Below are positions 50,235-58,494 of a DNA stretch of 64,000 nucleotides, in pieces. The first letter of the stretch is position 1, and every line of letters starts with the position of its first letter. Source of the DNA: Nocardioides sp. CER19 (GTDB lineage Bacteria; Actinomycetota; Actinomycetes; Propionibacteriales; Nocardioidaceae); contig NZ_JARVWS010000002.1 of NCBI RefSeq assembly GCF_029846275.1, positions 248,001-312,000 on the forward strand, given 5' to 3'. The position numbers were made by a program, and so were the translations under genes. The notes beneath the pieces were generated by a model that was not told where the DNA came from, made no database searches, and saw only the letters and a program-made list of their open reading frames with translations.

Positions 50235-51644
50235 GTGGGTGGCATCTTCATCTCCTACCGTCGCGATCCGTCCGCGGCGTGGGCGGGCCGGATCGCAGAC
50301 CGGCTCCGTGCGCACTTCGGCAGGCGCAAGGTGTTCATCGATGTCGTCGACATCGAGCCGGGGGCGAACTTCCCCGAGAAGCTCGCTGCCACGATCCGAC
50401 ACGCCGAAGCCTTCCTCGTCATCATCGACCACCACTGGGTCGCCGGCGCCGGAGAACGCCCGACGCATCCGATCAGTGCCGACGACTGGGTGACCAGGGA
50501 AGTGAGTCTGGCGCTGAGCGAAGATCGGCTGGCCGTGATCCCCGTGCTGGTCGACGGGGCCGCGATGCCGGCCGCCGATGCGCTTCCGCCGGTCATTCGT
50601 GAGCTGGCGTTCCGGAATGCTGTGGCGCTGTCGCCGACCAGCTTCGAGGCCGATCTCGAGAGACTCGTCCGGGCGCTTTCGGGAGACGGAGCCCGCAAGA
50701 CCGTCCTCAAGCGGGTCGGGCTCGTCCGAGGCCTGCTCATCTTCACGGTGCTCGGTGCGCTCGCCTTGTATCTCGGTGCGCGCGCTGTCGACGCTGCCCA
50801 GCAGAGCCGACTACGAGCCGAGGCGAGAGGCCCCCTGGTCACCTACCAGGGCCTGCGATGGGAGCGCTTCGAGGTGACGAATCGCCGCTACCGGGCGTGC
50901 GTCGATGCCAGGCACTGTGATGTGCCCGGGGCGGCCCGCACCGGCGAGCGGTTCGACACTCCGGATCGTGCCGACCTGCCGGTCGTATCCGTGAGCGCTG
51001 ACCAGGCTCTGGCCTTCTGTGCGTGGATCGGCCGGCGGCTTCCTACCCGCGCGGAGTGGCAGAAGGCGGCGACGCGCGACGGTAGGGCGACATGGCCCTG
51101 GGGGAACGACCCTCCCACCGCGAGCCGCGCGAATGCGATCACCCTCGCGCAAGCGCCTCCCCCGCACCCACCCGGGTCGGTCATCCGCGCTTTCACTCTC
51201 CTGGCCCATCGCGACCGGGTCGCTGCCGGCGAGGTCGCCCGGCTCATCCCCGGAGCGACCGCACGCGCCATCGACGACCTCAAGGAGGACTGGCCGTTCG
51301 CTGCTCGCGGGGAGCGGGTGGAATGGCTTTCGCAGCTCTACTTGGCGACTCGCGATGCGGCGCCCGGACCCGACCCCAGCAACCCCGACGACGTCGTCGT
51401 GGTGACCACGGATCGTGCCGGCGGCACCTCTCTGGTCAACGGCGTCGAGGACCTCGTCGGCAACGCGGCGGAATGGACCAGTACGACGCCCGACGACGAG
51501 GTGTGGCGCGGCGCGGCCGCCACGCCCCTCTATGTCGCTGGGGGGTCGTTCGCGGACCTCGCCGACTCCCTTGAGTCGGATCGCTGGGCGAGCTCGGACG
51601 AGCAGATGGACACGGTTGGTTTCAGATGCGTTGAAAGTGGGTGA
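50235..51644 (+). CDS. Membrane TIR protein with FGE/C-type-lectin-fold domain
   Basis: This 469-residue protein starts at GTG 50235. It has a TIR domain (residues 1-148: GGIFISYRRD, VFIDVVDIEPG) with the likely NADase glutamate Glu89 (DDWVTREVSLAL). A basic stretch and one membrane helix follow (163-181, VGLVRGLLIFTVLGALALYLG). The rest has a formylglycine-generating-enzyme-like fold (WERFEVTNRRYRACV; RLPTRAEWQKAA; WPWGND; DLVGNAAEWTS; VGFRC). The SYCxxYR cysteine pair of true FGE is absent, and about 110 residues are inserted in the middle. Positive residues before the helix suggest the sensor domain is outside. The lipoprotein gene follows 6 bp later. Confidence 0.9.
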   Translation: MGGIFISYRRDPSAAWAGRIADRLRAHFGRRKVFIDVVDIEPGANFPEKLAATIRHAEAFLVIIDHHWVAGAGERPTHPISADDWVTREVSLALSEDRLAVIPVLVDGAAMPAADALPPVIRELAFRNAVALSPTSFEADLERLVRALSGDGARKTVLKRVGLVRGLLIFTVLGALALYLGARAVDAAQQSRLRAEARGPLVTYQGLRWERFEVTNRRYRACVDARHCDVPGAARTGERFDTPDRADLPVVSVSADQALAFCAWIGRRLPTRAEWQKAATRDGRATWPWGNDPPTASRANAITLAQAPPPHPPGSVIRAFTLLAHRDRVAAGEVARLIPGATARAIDDLKEDWPFAARGERVEWLSQLYLATRDAAPGPDPSNPDDVVVVTTDRAGGTSLVNGVEDLVGNAAEWTSTTPDDEVWRGAAATPLYVAGGSFADLADSLESDRWASSDEQMDTVGFRCVESG

Positions 51645-51650
51645 GATCAG

Positions 51651-52751
51651 ATGCCTGCGGAAAGACCATGGAGGAGCGCAATACTTCTTGCCCTCGCACT
51701 CATCGGTACCTCGTGCGGAGGATCCGATCCGTCGTCGAGCTCGAGCGACGGTTCGGTGGAGTCCTTCCACCAAGCGCCGCCGCCGGGACTGTTCCCGCAA
51801 CCTGTGGAGTGCGACCCCAAATCACCGGAGTGGTCCAGGTCGAGCAAGCCCGAGCTGATCAAGAGTGCGCTCGGCGCCGCCGCTCAGGTGACCGCCTCGA
51901 ACGCTGCCGACCAGACGTTCGAGATCACCTACATCAGCTCGAGTATCGAATCCCTGAACGCCTACTTGGCGGCCAACAGCGACGCAAAGACCTGCATCGA
52001 AGCACAGTCATTCGTGCCCGTCTCCGCTGACGATCCGCCGCTGCCGTCGCTGGAGGAAAGCGTCATCGACGCGATAGCGCACGCCTCCCGCAAGTCGCCG
52101 GACGAGCTCGCCGAGTACCGAGACGCGCAGACGACCTCGCCCAACCTCGAGCAGGTGGCCGCGCACTTCGGCGTGAAGAAGAAGACCGTGCTCAGCCAGG
52201 TCGTGGGCGCCGCGCACACGACGTTCTCCGGCGTGGCCGCGTCAACCGCGAAGGCGGCCGCCGAGGAGGTCCTGGCCTGGGATGACTCACCGCCCCTGAT
52301 CGGCAGCTGGGAGCAACCGGTGACCGACGACGAGTTCCGACAGTGGATCGACAAGACCGGCGCGGTCCTCGTGCAGATCCGCGTCGTGGATCCCAACCTC
52401 GACCTTCCGAAGTCAGATACGCCGGACGCTGCTCTGCTCTCGATCTCGGCGATCTTCGACCCGGGCGTCAACGCGGGGAAGCACGTCTACTACGAGGCGA
52501 TCTGCAGTCGCGACGCCTGGGTGCGACTTCACGCCAAGGCGGGGAGAATGTCCGTCTATATGTGGCGTCGAATCCCGTACCTCGACGTCGGTTCTCGCCG
52601 AGCTAGCGCCGCTTCTGACGCCAATCCATCCGGAATTTGGCACCAGTCGGCCGCGCGAAGGACCTACGACGTTCTCGTTCGGGGTTGGCAGGACGGCAGC
52701 AGATACACCCTGGACGGCCAGTGGAACGTGGGCTCGGGAGGTGGCTGCTGA
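51651..52751 (+). CDS. Putative lipoprotein in the TIR island
   Basis: This 366-residue protein has a short signal peptide (SAILLALALIGTSC) ending at Cys22, followed by GGSDPSSSSSDGS, which suggests lipid anchoring; Gly at -3 makes the lipobox imperfect. The mature part is mixed helix/strand with several cysteines (VECDPKS, KTCIEAQ, EAICSRDAW, C-terminal GSGGGC). It has a helical segment with a repressor-like look (NLEQVAAHFGVKKKTVLSQVVG). I do not recognise the family. The 6-bp gap ties it to the TIR-FGE gene, and it may be the partner of that sensor domain. Confidence 0.75.
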   Translation: MPAERPWRSAILLALALIGTSCGGSDPSSSSSDGSVESFHQAPPPGLFPQPVECDPKSPEWSRSSKPELIKSALGAAAQVTASNAADQTFEITYISSSIESLNAYLAANSDAKTCIEAQSFVPVSADDPPLPSLEESVIDAIAHASRKSPDELAEYRDAQTTSPNLEQVAAHFGVKKKTVLSQVVGAAHTTFSGVAASTAKAAAEEVLAWDDSPPLIGSWEQPVTDDEFRQWIDKTGAVLVQIRVVDPNLDLPKSDTPDAALLSISAIFDPGVNAGKHVYYEAICSRDAWVRLHAKAGRMSVYMWRRIPYLDVGSRRASAASDANPSGIWHQSAARRTYDVLVRGWQDGSRYTLDGQWNVGSGGGC

Positions 52752-52913
52752 GCGGAGTGCGGGCCCCGTTCGGAGTGACCATATCCAGCCCTGTCCACGC
52801 CGCCGCCGCCGGCGTATCGTCGATGAGGTCGGCGCTGCCGGACCTTCTCCGGGAGGACCAATGCGCAAGGTCGTCGCATCGCCAGTGGCCGTCACCTTTT
52901 CAGGAGCGGTCCC

Positions 52914-55900
52914 ATGTCACGCATCTTCCTGAGCCACTCGAGCCGGAACTCGGCGGAAGCCATTGCGCTGAAGCGCTGGCTGGTGGAACAGGAGCCGGGA
53001 CTCGCGGACGAGATCTTCCTGGATCTGGATCGCGATGCGGGCATCGCGCCGGGCGAGCGGTGGAAACGGGCGTTGCGGCAGGCCAACGAGCGGTGCGAGG
53101 CCGTGATCTGCCTGCTGTCCGAGGACTGGGAGAGCTCGAGCGAGTGCACGGCCGAGTTCCGCACGGCGGAGACCCTGGGCAAGCTGATCCTCTGCGCCAG
53201 GCTCGAGCCCCTGGACGACAGGGGAATCACGCGGGAGTGGCAGTACTGCGATCTCTTCGTCAACGGCGGCCCCTGCACGGAGATCGCCGTCGACAGCACG
53301 GGACGCTCGGTGCGGTTCCAGACGGACGGCCTCCACCGGCTCCTCCGGGGGATGCGTCAGGCCGGCATCGGAGCCGAACAGTTCGCGTGGCCCCCAGCGG
53401 ATGATCCCGAACGGTCGCCGTACCGGGGGTGGGAACCGCTGGAGGAGAAGGACGCGGCAGTGTTCTACGGCCGGGACGCACAGATCGTCCGCGGGATGGA
53501 TGCCCTCCGGGGCATGCGTGCCTCCGGCGTCGAATCACTCTTCGTGATCCTGGGTCCGTCCGGCGTCGGGAAGTCCTCGTTCCTGCGCGCCGGCCTGCTG
53601 CCGCGGATACGTCGGGACGATCGGCACTTCCTGGTAGCCGGCACCGTGCGACCCGGGCGCGACGTGCTCACGGGGGAACGTGGCCTTGCGCACGCGATCC
53701 ACCGGTTGCGCGTCGACATGGGACTCAGGGCTCCGGCCCTGGCCGACGTCAAGGACGCCTGTTCCCGAGGGGATGCCCTCTTCGTCGCAGATCTCCTCGA
53801 GGAGGCCCGGCAGGAGGCCAGAAGGCGCCTCCTCGGTGAGCCGGATCGGACAACCCTGCCGACGGTGATCCTGCCCGTGGACCAGGCGGAGGAGCTGTTC
53901 AGCGCAGATGCCGGTCCCGAGGCCAAGCGCTTCCTCACCCTGCTCGCCAGTCTGGTGAACCACGGCGACGTGACGTCACGCGGTGTGGTGGTCGCCTGCA
54001 CGATCCGCACCGACTTCTATGGTTCACTGCAGAGCGCCCCCGAGCTGTCGAGGCTGAAGAGCGTCGTGTTCGACGAGCTGCGGCCCATGCCGCCGGCCAA
54101 CTTCAAGGAGGTCATCGTCGGCCCGGCGCAGCGTGCGACCAAGGCTGGGCGCCCCCTGAACGTTCAGACGGATCTGGTGGAGCGCTTGCAGCGTGACAGC
54201 GCGCATGGTGCCGACAGCCTGCCGCTCCTCTCCCTGACGCTCGCCTTGCTGTACGAGGACTACGGCAGTACGGGCGAACTGACGGCGCACGCGTACGAAG
54301 CGATGGGCGGCATGAACCACGTGGTCCAGACGCAGGTCGACTCGGTCCTCGCCCGGGATCCCATGATCAGGGCGTCCCAGCTCGACCGATTGCACCGGGC
54401 CTTCATCCCGTGGCTGGCCACCATCAATCCCGACAATGACCAGCCCATGCGCCGCGTCGCCCGTCGGTCCGACCTTCCGGCCAACGCACGCTCGGAGATC
54501 GACGCACTCGTGTCCAGGCGACTGCTGGTCCAGGGCGAACGCGACGGCGAAGTCTTCGTCGAGGTCGCCCTGGAAAGCCTGCTGCGTCAATGGGCAGACC
54601 TCGTCAGCTGGCTCGCTGCTGAGCGGGACGACCTCAAGGAGGCCGACAACCTCGAACGAGCTGCCGTGGCGTGGGAGCAGAACGACCGCAACGCCGCCTG
54701 GCTGTTGGAGGGCGAACGGCTCAGGAGGTCCGAGTCCGTGGTGTCGAAGCCCGGCTACCAGGATCGACTCGCCCACACGTCGAGCTTCCTCGCTGCCTCC
54801 CGGACGCGGGAGGACAAACGCGTCGCGGACGAGGAAGAGCGCAAGGTCGCGGAGCTCAGGGCGGCGCGCGAGAAGCAACAGCTGGCGGAAGCCCACGCGG
54901 CCGCACTCCGACGGCGAGCGCGGATCCTGAGGGTCGTCCTGGCGGCGACCGTCGTCATCGCTCTCGTCGCCCTCGCCGGATTCGTCCGAGCGTCGAAGGC
55001 ACAGCGCGATGCCGCGGACCGGGCGCGGGAGGCAACGGCGCTGCGGCTGGCGGCCGAAGGCCAAGCGATGCTCGCCGGCGCCCGGCCCGGAGGCGAGCTG
55101 CGCGGGATGCAGGAGATGCTGGCGGCACAGGACCTGAAGCACACCGCCGACGGAAAGCGTGCCATCGACCACTCGGTGGTGGTGCAGCGCGACGTCGACA
55201 AGATCATCGAGGTGGGATCGCCGGTCCGGAGCGTGGCCGTCAATCCGGCGGGAACCCTGGTCGCATCGGGCGAGGAGGATGGCTCCGTCCGACTGTGGGA
55301 CGCGAACACGGGCGAACCGGTGCGGGACCTCTTGGCTCCGAGCGGTGGGGACACGAATGTCGTGAACGCCGTGGCCTTCAGCCGCGACGAGCGCTGGGTC
55401 GCCGCCGCCAGCGGGGACGGCTCAGTCCGGTGGTGGGACGCAACGACCCGCCGGCTGTCCCACAGGGTGTCGAGCCCCAGTGGGGACCCCGTGAACTCGG
55501 TGGCGTTCAGCCCGGACAGCAGTGTGATCGCCACGGGCGGCGACGATCACCTCGTGCGGCTCTGGGACGTTCGCTCGGGTGAGCCGGCGGGTGACCCGTT
55601 GACGGGGAACGGCAAGTCGGTGAACGCGGTGGCGTTCGGCCCCGGTGGCGGGCTGATCGCCTCCGGCGGCGAGGACGGCACGGTGCGGTTGTGGTTCGAC
55701 AGCGACACCGGTTGGCGGGACGAGCCACCGATGACCGAGGACGGATCGCCCGTGAACGCGGTGGCATTCAGCCGGGATGGCCGGCGGCTGGCCTCTGCCG
55801 GCGACGACCGGATCGTGCGCGTGTGGGACCCCGCCCACCGCACGTTGGTGAGCGAGCTGAACGCCCACAAGAACTGGGTCCTCAGCGTGGCCTTCAGCCC

Positions 55901-57116
55901 TGACGGGAAGCGACTGGTCTCCGCCAGCGCTGACTACACACTCCTCCTCTGGGACGTCGAGAAGGGCAAGACGATCGGAGATCCGCTGACCGGGCACGGC
56001 AAGGAGGTCTTCAGCGCGGCGTTCACCCGGGACGGCCGGCGGGTCGTGTCCGGCATGGGCGACGGCACCATCCGGTTCTGGTCAGTGCGGGCCGCCCTGC
56101 CGATCGAGCAGGGGCCCTGGCGCTACAGCATGGCGACCAGCGCCGACGGCCGCCTGATCGCCTCTGGCGGCGACGGCGCGATCCAGCTGTGGAACCCCGT
56201 CACGGGGACCTCGGTGGGCGAGCTGGGGGCGCGACACCAGGGGGACGTGCGCGCCGTGGCGTTCGCCCCGGACGGTGGGCTGCTCGCGTCCGGGGGTGAG
56301 GACGGCACGGTCCAGCTGTGGGACGTCGCGTCACGCACGCCAACCGGTGCGCCGCTGACCACGCATCAGCGTGCGGTTCTTGACGTGGCGTTCTCCCCGG
56401 ACGACGGTCCGGACCCCGGTCTGCTCGCCACCGCCGGCGCCGACGGATCCGTGAGGTTGTGGGACGTGGCATCAGGCATACGGGTGGGTGAGCCGCTGAG
56501 GGGGCACCAGGGCGACGTGAACGCGGTGGCGTTCGACCCGGGCGGCCGGCTGTTGGCGTCCGCGGGCGCGGACGGCTCCGTGCGGTTGTGGGACGTCGCG
56601 TCACGAAGGCCGGTGGGTGAGCCGCTGACCGGGCACAAGGGTCCGATCCTCAACGTGGCGTTCTCCCCGGACGGCGATCGGCTTGTGTCGGCGGGTGCGG
56701 ACAAGACGGTGCGGCTGTGGAACGTCCGCGAGCGCCGACCGGTGGGGGCACCCTGGGACGGACACGAGGCCGCCGTGAACAGTGTCGCCTTCAGTCCGGA
56801 CGGCCGGCGCGTCGTCTCCGGCAGCGCCGACCGGAACGTGCGGGTGTGGGATGCGCGCACCGGGGACGGGATCGGTGACCCGCTCATCGGCCACTGGGAT
56901 CAGGTGGTCGATGCGGTGTTCACTCCGGACGACCTCCGCGTCCTCTCGGGCAGCCAGGACGGCACCATCCGCACCTGGCCCGTACCGCCGGACGGGTACG
57001 GCGCCTTGTGCGCCAAGCTGACGCAGAACCCGAGTCGGGACGAGTGGCGGAAGGAGATGCCGCAGGGCGTCGACTACCACGCCCTCTGTCCGGGCCTGCC
57101 CCGCCGCACCGGGTGA
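52914..57116 (+). CDS. TIR-STAND NTPase with membrane segment and 14 WD40 repeats
   Basis: This 1400-residue protein has a TIR domain (residues 1-130, RIFLSHSS; likely catalytic Glu81 in SECTAEF). An nSTAND1-type NTPase follows, with Walker A GPSGVGKS (214-221) and Walker B ILPVDQAEELF, then a helical region and a coiled coil (ADEEERKVAELRAAREKQQ). A membrane-like helix lies at 674-691 (VVLAATVVIALVALAGFV). Fourteen WD40 repeats follow from about 767 to 1365 (repeated SVAFSPDG...VRLWD units), enough for two seven-bladed propellers. Such proteins bind NTP, assemble on sensing and degrade NAD in phage defence. The gene has AGGAG before ATG. A protease gene converges 12 bp away. Confidence 0.93.
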   Translation: MSRIFLSHSSRNSAEAIALKRWLVEQEPGLADEIFLDLDRDAGIAPGERWKRALRQANERCEAVICLLSEDWESSSECTAEFRTAETLGKLILCARLEPLDDRGITREWQYCDLFVNGGPCTEIAVDSTGRSVRFQTDGLHRLLRGMRQAGIGAEQFAWPPADDPERSPYRGWEPLEEKDAAVFYGRDAQIVRGMDALRGMRASGVESLFVILGPSGVGKSSFLRAGLLPRIRRDDRHFLVAGTVRPGRDVLTGERGLAHAIHRLRVDMGLRAPALADVKDACSRGDALFVADLLEEARQEARRRLLGEPDRTTLPTVILPVDQAEELFSADAGPEAKRFLTLLASLVNHGDVTSRGVVVACTIRTDFYGSLQSAPELSRLKSVVFDELRPMPPANFKEVIVGPAQRATKAGRPLNVQTDLVERLQRDSAHGADSLPLLSLTLALLYEDYGSTGELTAHAYEAMGGMNHVVQTQVDSVLARDPMIRASQLDRLHRAFIPWLATINPDNDQPMRRVARRSDLPANARSEIDALVSRRLLVQGERDGEVFVEVALESLLRQWADLVSWLAAERDDLKEADNLERAAVAWEQNDRNAAWLLEGERLRRSESVVSKPGYQDRLAHTSSFLAASRTREDKRVADEEERKVAELRAAREKQQLAEAHAAALRRRARILRVVLAATVVIALVALAGFVRASKAQRDAADRAREATALRLAAEGQAMLAGARPGGELRGMQEMLAAQDLKHTADGKRAIDHSVVVQRDVDKIIEVGSPVRSVAVNPAGTLVASGEEDGSVRLWDANTGEPVRDLLAPSGGDTNVVNAVAFSRDERWVAAASGDGSVRWWDATTRRLSHRVSSPSGDPVNSVAFSPDSSVIATGGDDHLVRLWDVRSGEPAGDPLTGNGKSVNAVAFGPGGGLIASGGEDGTVRLWFDSDTGWRDEPPMTEDGSPVNAVAFSRDGRRLASAGDDRIVRVWDPAHRTLVSELNAHKNWVLSVAFSPDGKRLVSASADYTLLLWDVEKGKTIGDPLTGHGKEVFSAAFTRDGRRVVSGMGDGTIRFWSVRAALPIEQGPWRYSMATSADGRLIASGGDGAIQLWNPVTGTSVGELGARHQGDVRAVAFAPDGGLLASGGEDGTVQLWDVASRTPTGAPLTTHQRAVLDVAFSPDDGPDPGLLATAGADGSVRLWDVASGIRVGEPLRGHQGDVNAVAFDPGGRLLASAGADGSVRLWDVASRRPVGEPLTGHKGPILNVAFSPDGDRLVSAGADKTVRLWNVRERRPVGAPWDGHEAAVNSVAFSPDGRRVVSGSADRNVRVWDARTGDGIGDPLIGHWDQVVDAVFTPDDLRVLSGSQDGTIRTWPVPPDGYGALCAKLTQNPSRDEWRKEMPQGVDYHALCPGLPRRTG

Positions 57117-57128
57117 GCCGCCGGGTGG

Positions 57129-58310
57129 TCAGCCGAGCCCGTCGATCGGGACGCCGAGGGCGCGAAGCTCGCTGGTGATGGCCGAGACGGCGTGCGCGTA
57201 GTTCGTGTCGATCGACCGGCCGGCGAAGTGCAGACCGAAGGCGCTGTCGCTCCACGCCAGCGCGGGGGAGCCGGAGTTGCCGCCGAGCGTGGTGGCGTCG
57301 TGGCCGAAGACCCACCGCCGCTTGTCGCGGGGGATCGATCCGAGCGGACGGTGGGTCATGCCGGGCGCGAGCCGTTTGACGCCGTACACGTTTCCGAACA
57401 GGGTCCGGGTGACCCAGGTCCAGTCGACACCCTCGACGGTGCCGGACTCGTACAGCGGCTGGGCCGGGTAGCCGACGATGCAGTGGGAGCCGAGGCGGCC
57501 GAGCGGCCCGTCGGGATCGGCGCTGACGGTGAGCGCGTCCGGGACCTCCTGCGGTCCGTCCGGTAGCGGTTCGATGCGCAGCACCGCGGCGTCGAGACGG
57601 GCGAAGATGGTGCCGTCGACCCGGGATGGGGTGGCCTCGACGACCCGGTAGCGGCGCACGTCCGAGCTGCCCGCCTCGGCGGCGAAATCGACGAAGGCGC
57701 CGTCGAGAACCCGGAACCCCTTGCTCCTGCGGGCGCGCGCGTGCGGCGACCGCTCGATCACGGCAGCCAGCACGTGCCTGTTGGTCAGCACGAGTCCGTT
57801 GCGGTCGTCGACGACCCAGCAGGTGCCGAAGAAGTCGCTGCCGCTCGGGTGGGTCGGCTCCACCCGACCGACCGCGGAGATCGCCCTGGTCAACCTGTCG
57901 CCCGCGGAGGCGAGCTGACCGGCCCAGCCCGCCGCCAGAGGCTGGGCCGGGTCCACGACGCCGTTGCGGACCAGCAGGCTCGGCCGGGTGCCGTCGGCGC
58001 GTACCACGGCCTCCAGGGCGTACACCTCGTCGGGCGGCAGCGGAGCGTCGGGGTCGTCGTCGAGACGTCGTGCGGCCCGGTCGGTGGTGCGCAGCCACAG
58101 GTCGAGTGCCCGGCGGAACTCTCGGTCGTCGACGTCCGGTCGGTCCGCCAGGTGTCGCGCGGCCTGCTCGACCCGGCCGGTCACCTCGGCTGCCCCGGGC
58201 GGAGTCACCTCGGCCCGCGGCATCGACTCGAGTGTCACCCCGGTCCCGTCGGCGAGCGAGCGCTCCGCGACGAGGCGCCCCAGCCGCTGGCCGGCCAGCG
58301 CGCCGGTCAC
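57129..58310 (-). CDS. Trypsin-like serine protease with N-terminal adaptor region
   Basis: The GTG at 58310, with AAGGAGG upstream, gives a 393-residue protein. Residues 150-390 are a trypsin-like domain with the triad His179 (LTNRHVLAA), Asp240 (RLDAAVLRI) and Ser346 (LGGNSGSP). It has no signal peptide, so it is cytosolic. The first 150 residues are helical (VEQAARHLADRPDVDDREFRRAL, DEVYALEAVV) and could be an effector-associated adaptor. Trypsin-like proteases with such adaptors occur beside STAND NTPases in bacterial conflict systems. Here the gene converges with the TIR-STAND gene, so a shared role is possible but unproven. Confidence 0.85.
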   Translation of the reverse strand: MTGALAGQRLGRLVAERSLADGTGVTLESMPRAEVTPPGAAEVTGRVEQAARHLADRPDVDDREFRRALDLWLRTTDRAARRLDDDPDAPLPPDEVYALEAVVRADGTRPSLLVRNGVVDPAQPLAAGWAGQLASAGDRLTRAISAVGRVEPTHPSGSDFFGTCWVVDDRNGLVLTNRHVLAAVIERSPHARARRSKGFRVLDGAFVDFAAEAGSSDVRRYRVVEATPSRVDGTIFARLDAAVLRIEPLPDGPQEVPDALTVSADPDGPLGRLGSHCIVGYPAQPLYESGTVEGVDWTWVTRTLFGNVYGVKRLAPGMTHRPLGSIPRDKRRWVFGHDATTLGGNSGSPALAWSDSAFGLHFAGRSIDTNYAHAVSAITSELRALGVPIDGLG

Positions 58311-58494
58311 GGTCCGCCTCCTTCGGTCGAGGCCATCCGCGCCCCCTTGTTCGTCGTCGGACGCCGTCCTCCTACGCGTCGTACCACTCCGCGGGCGTCG
58401 TCGCCAAGCGCCAGGACCAGGAAGGTGGCCAAGTCCGGATTCACGACGCATGATGAGACGGCTGGTCGACTCTGTGCGCGAAGGAGAGTGCGGC

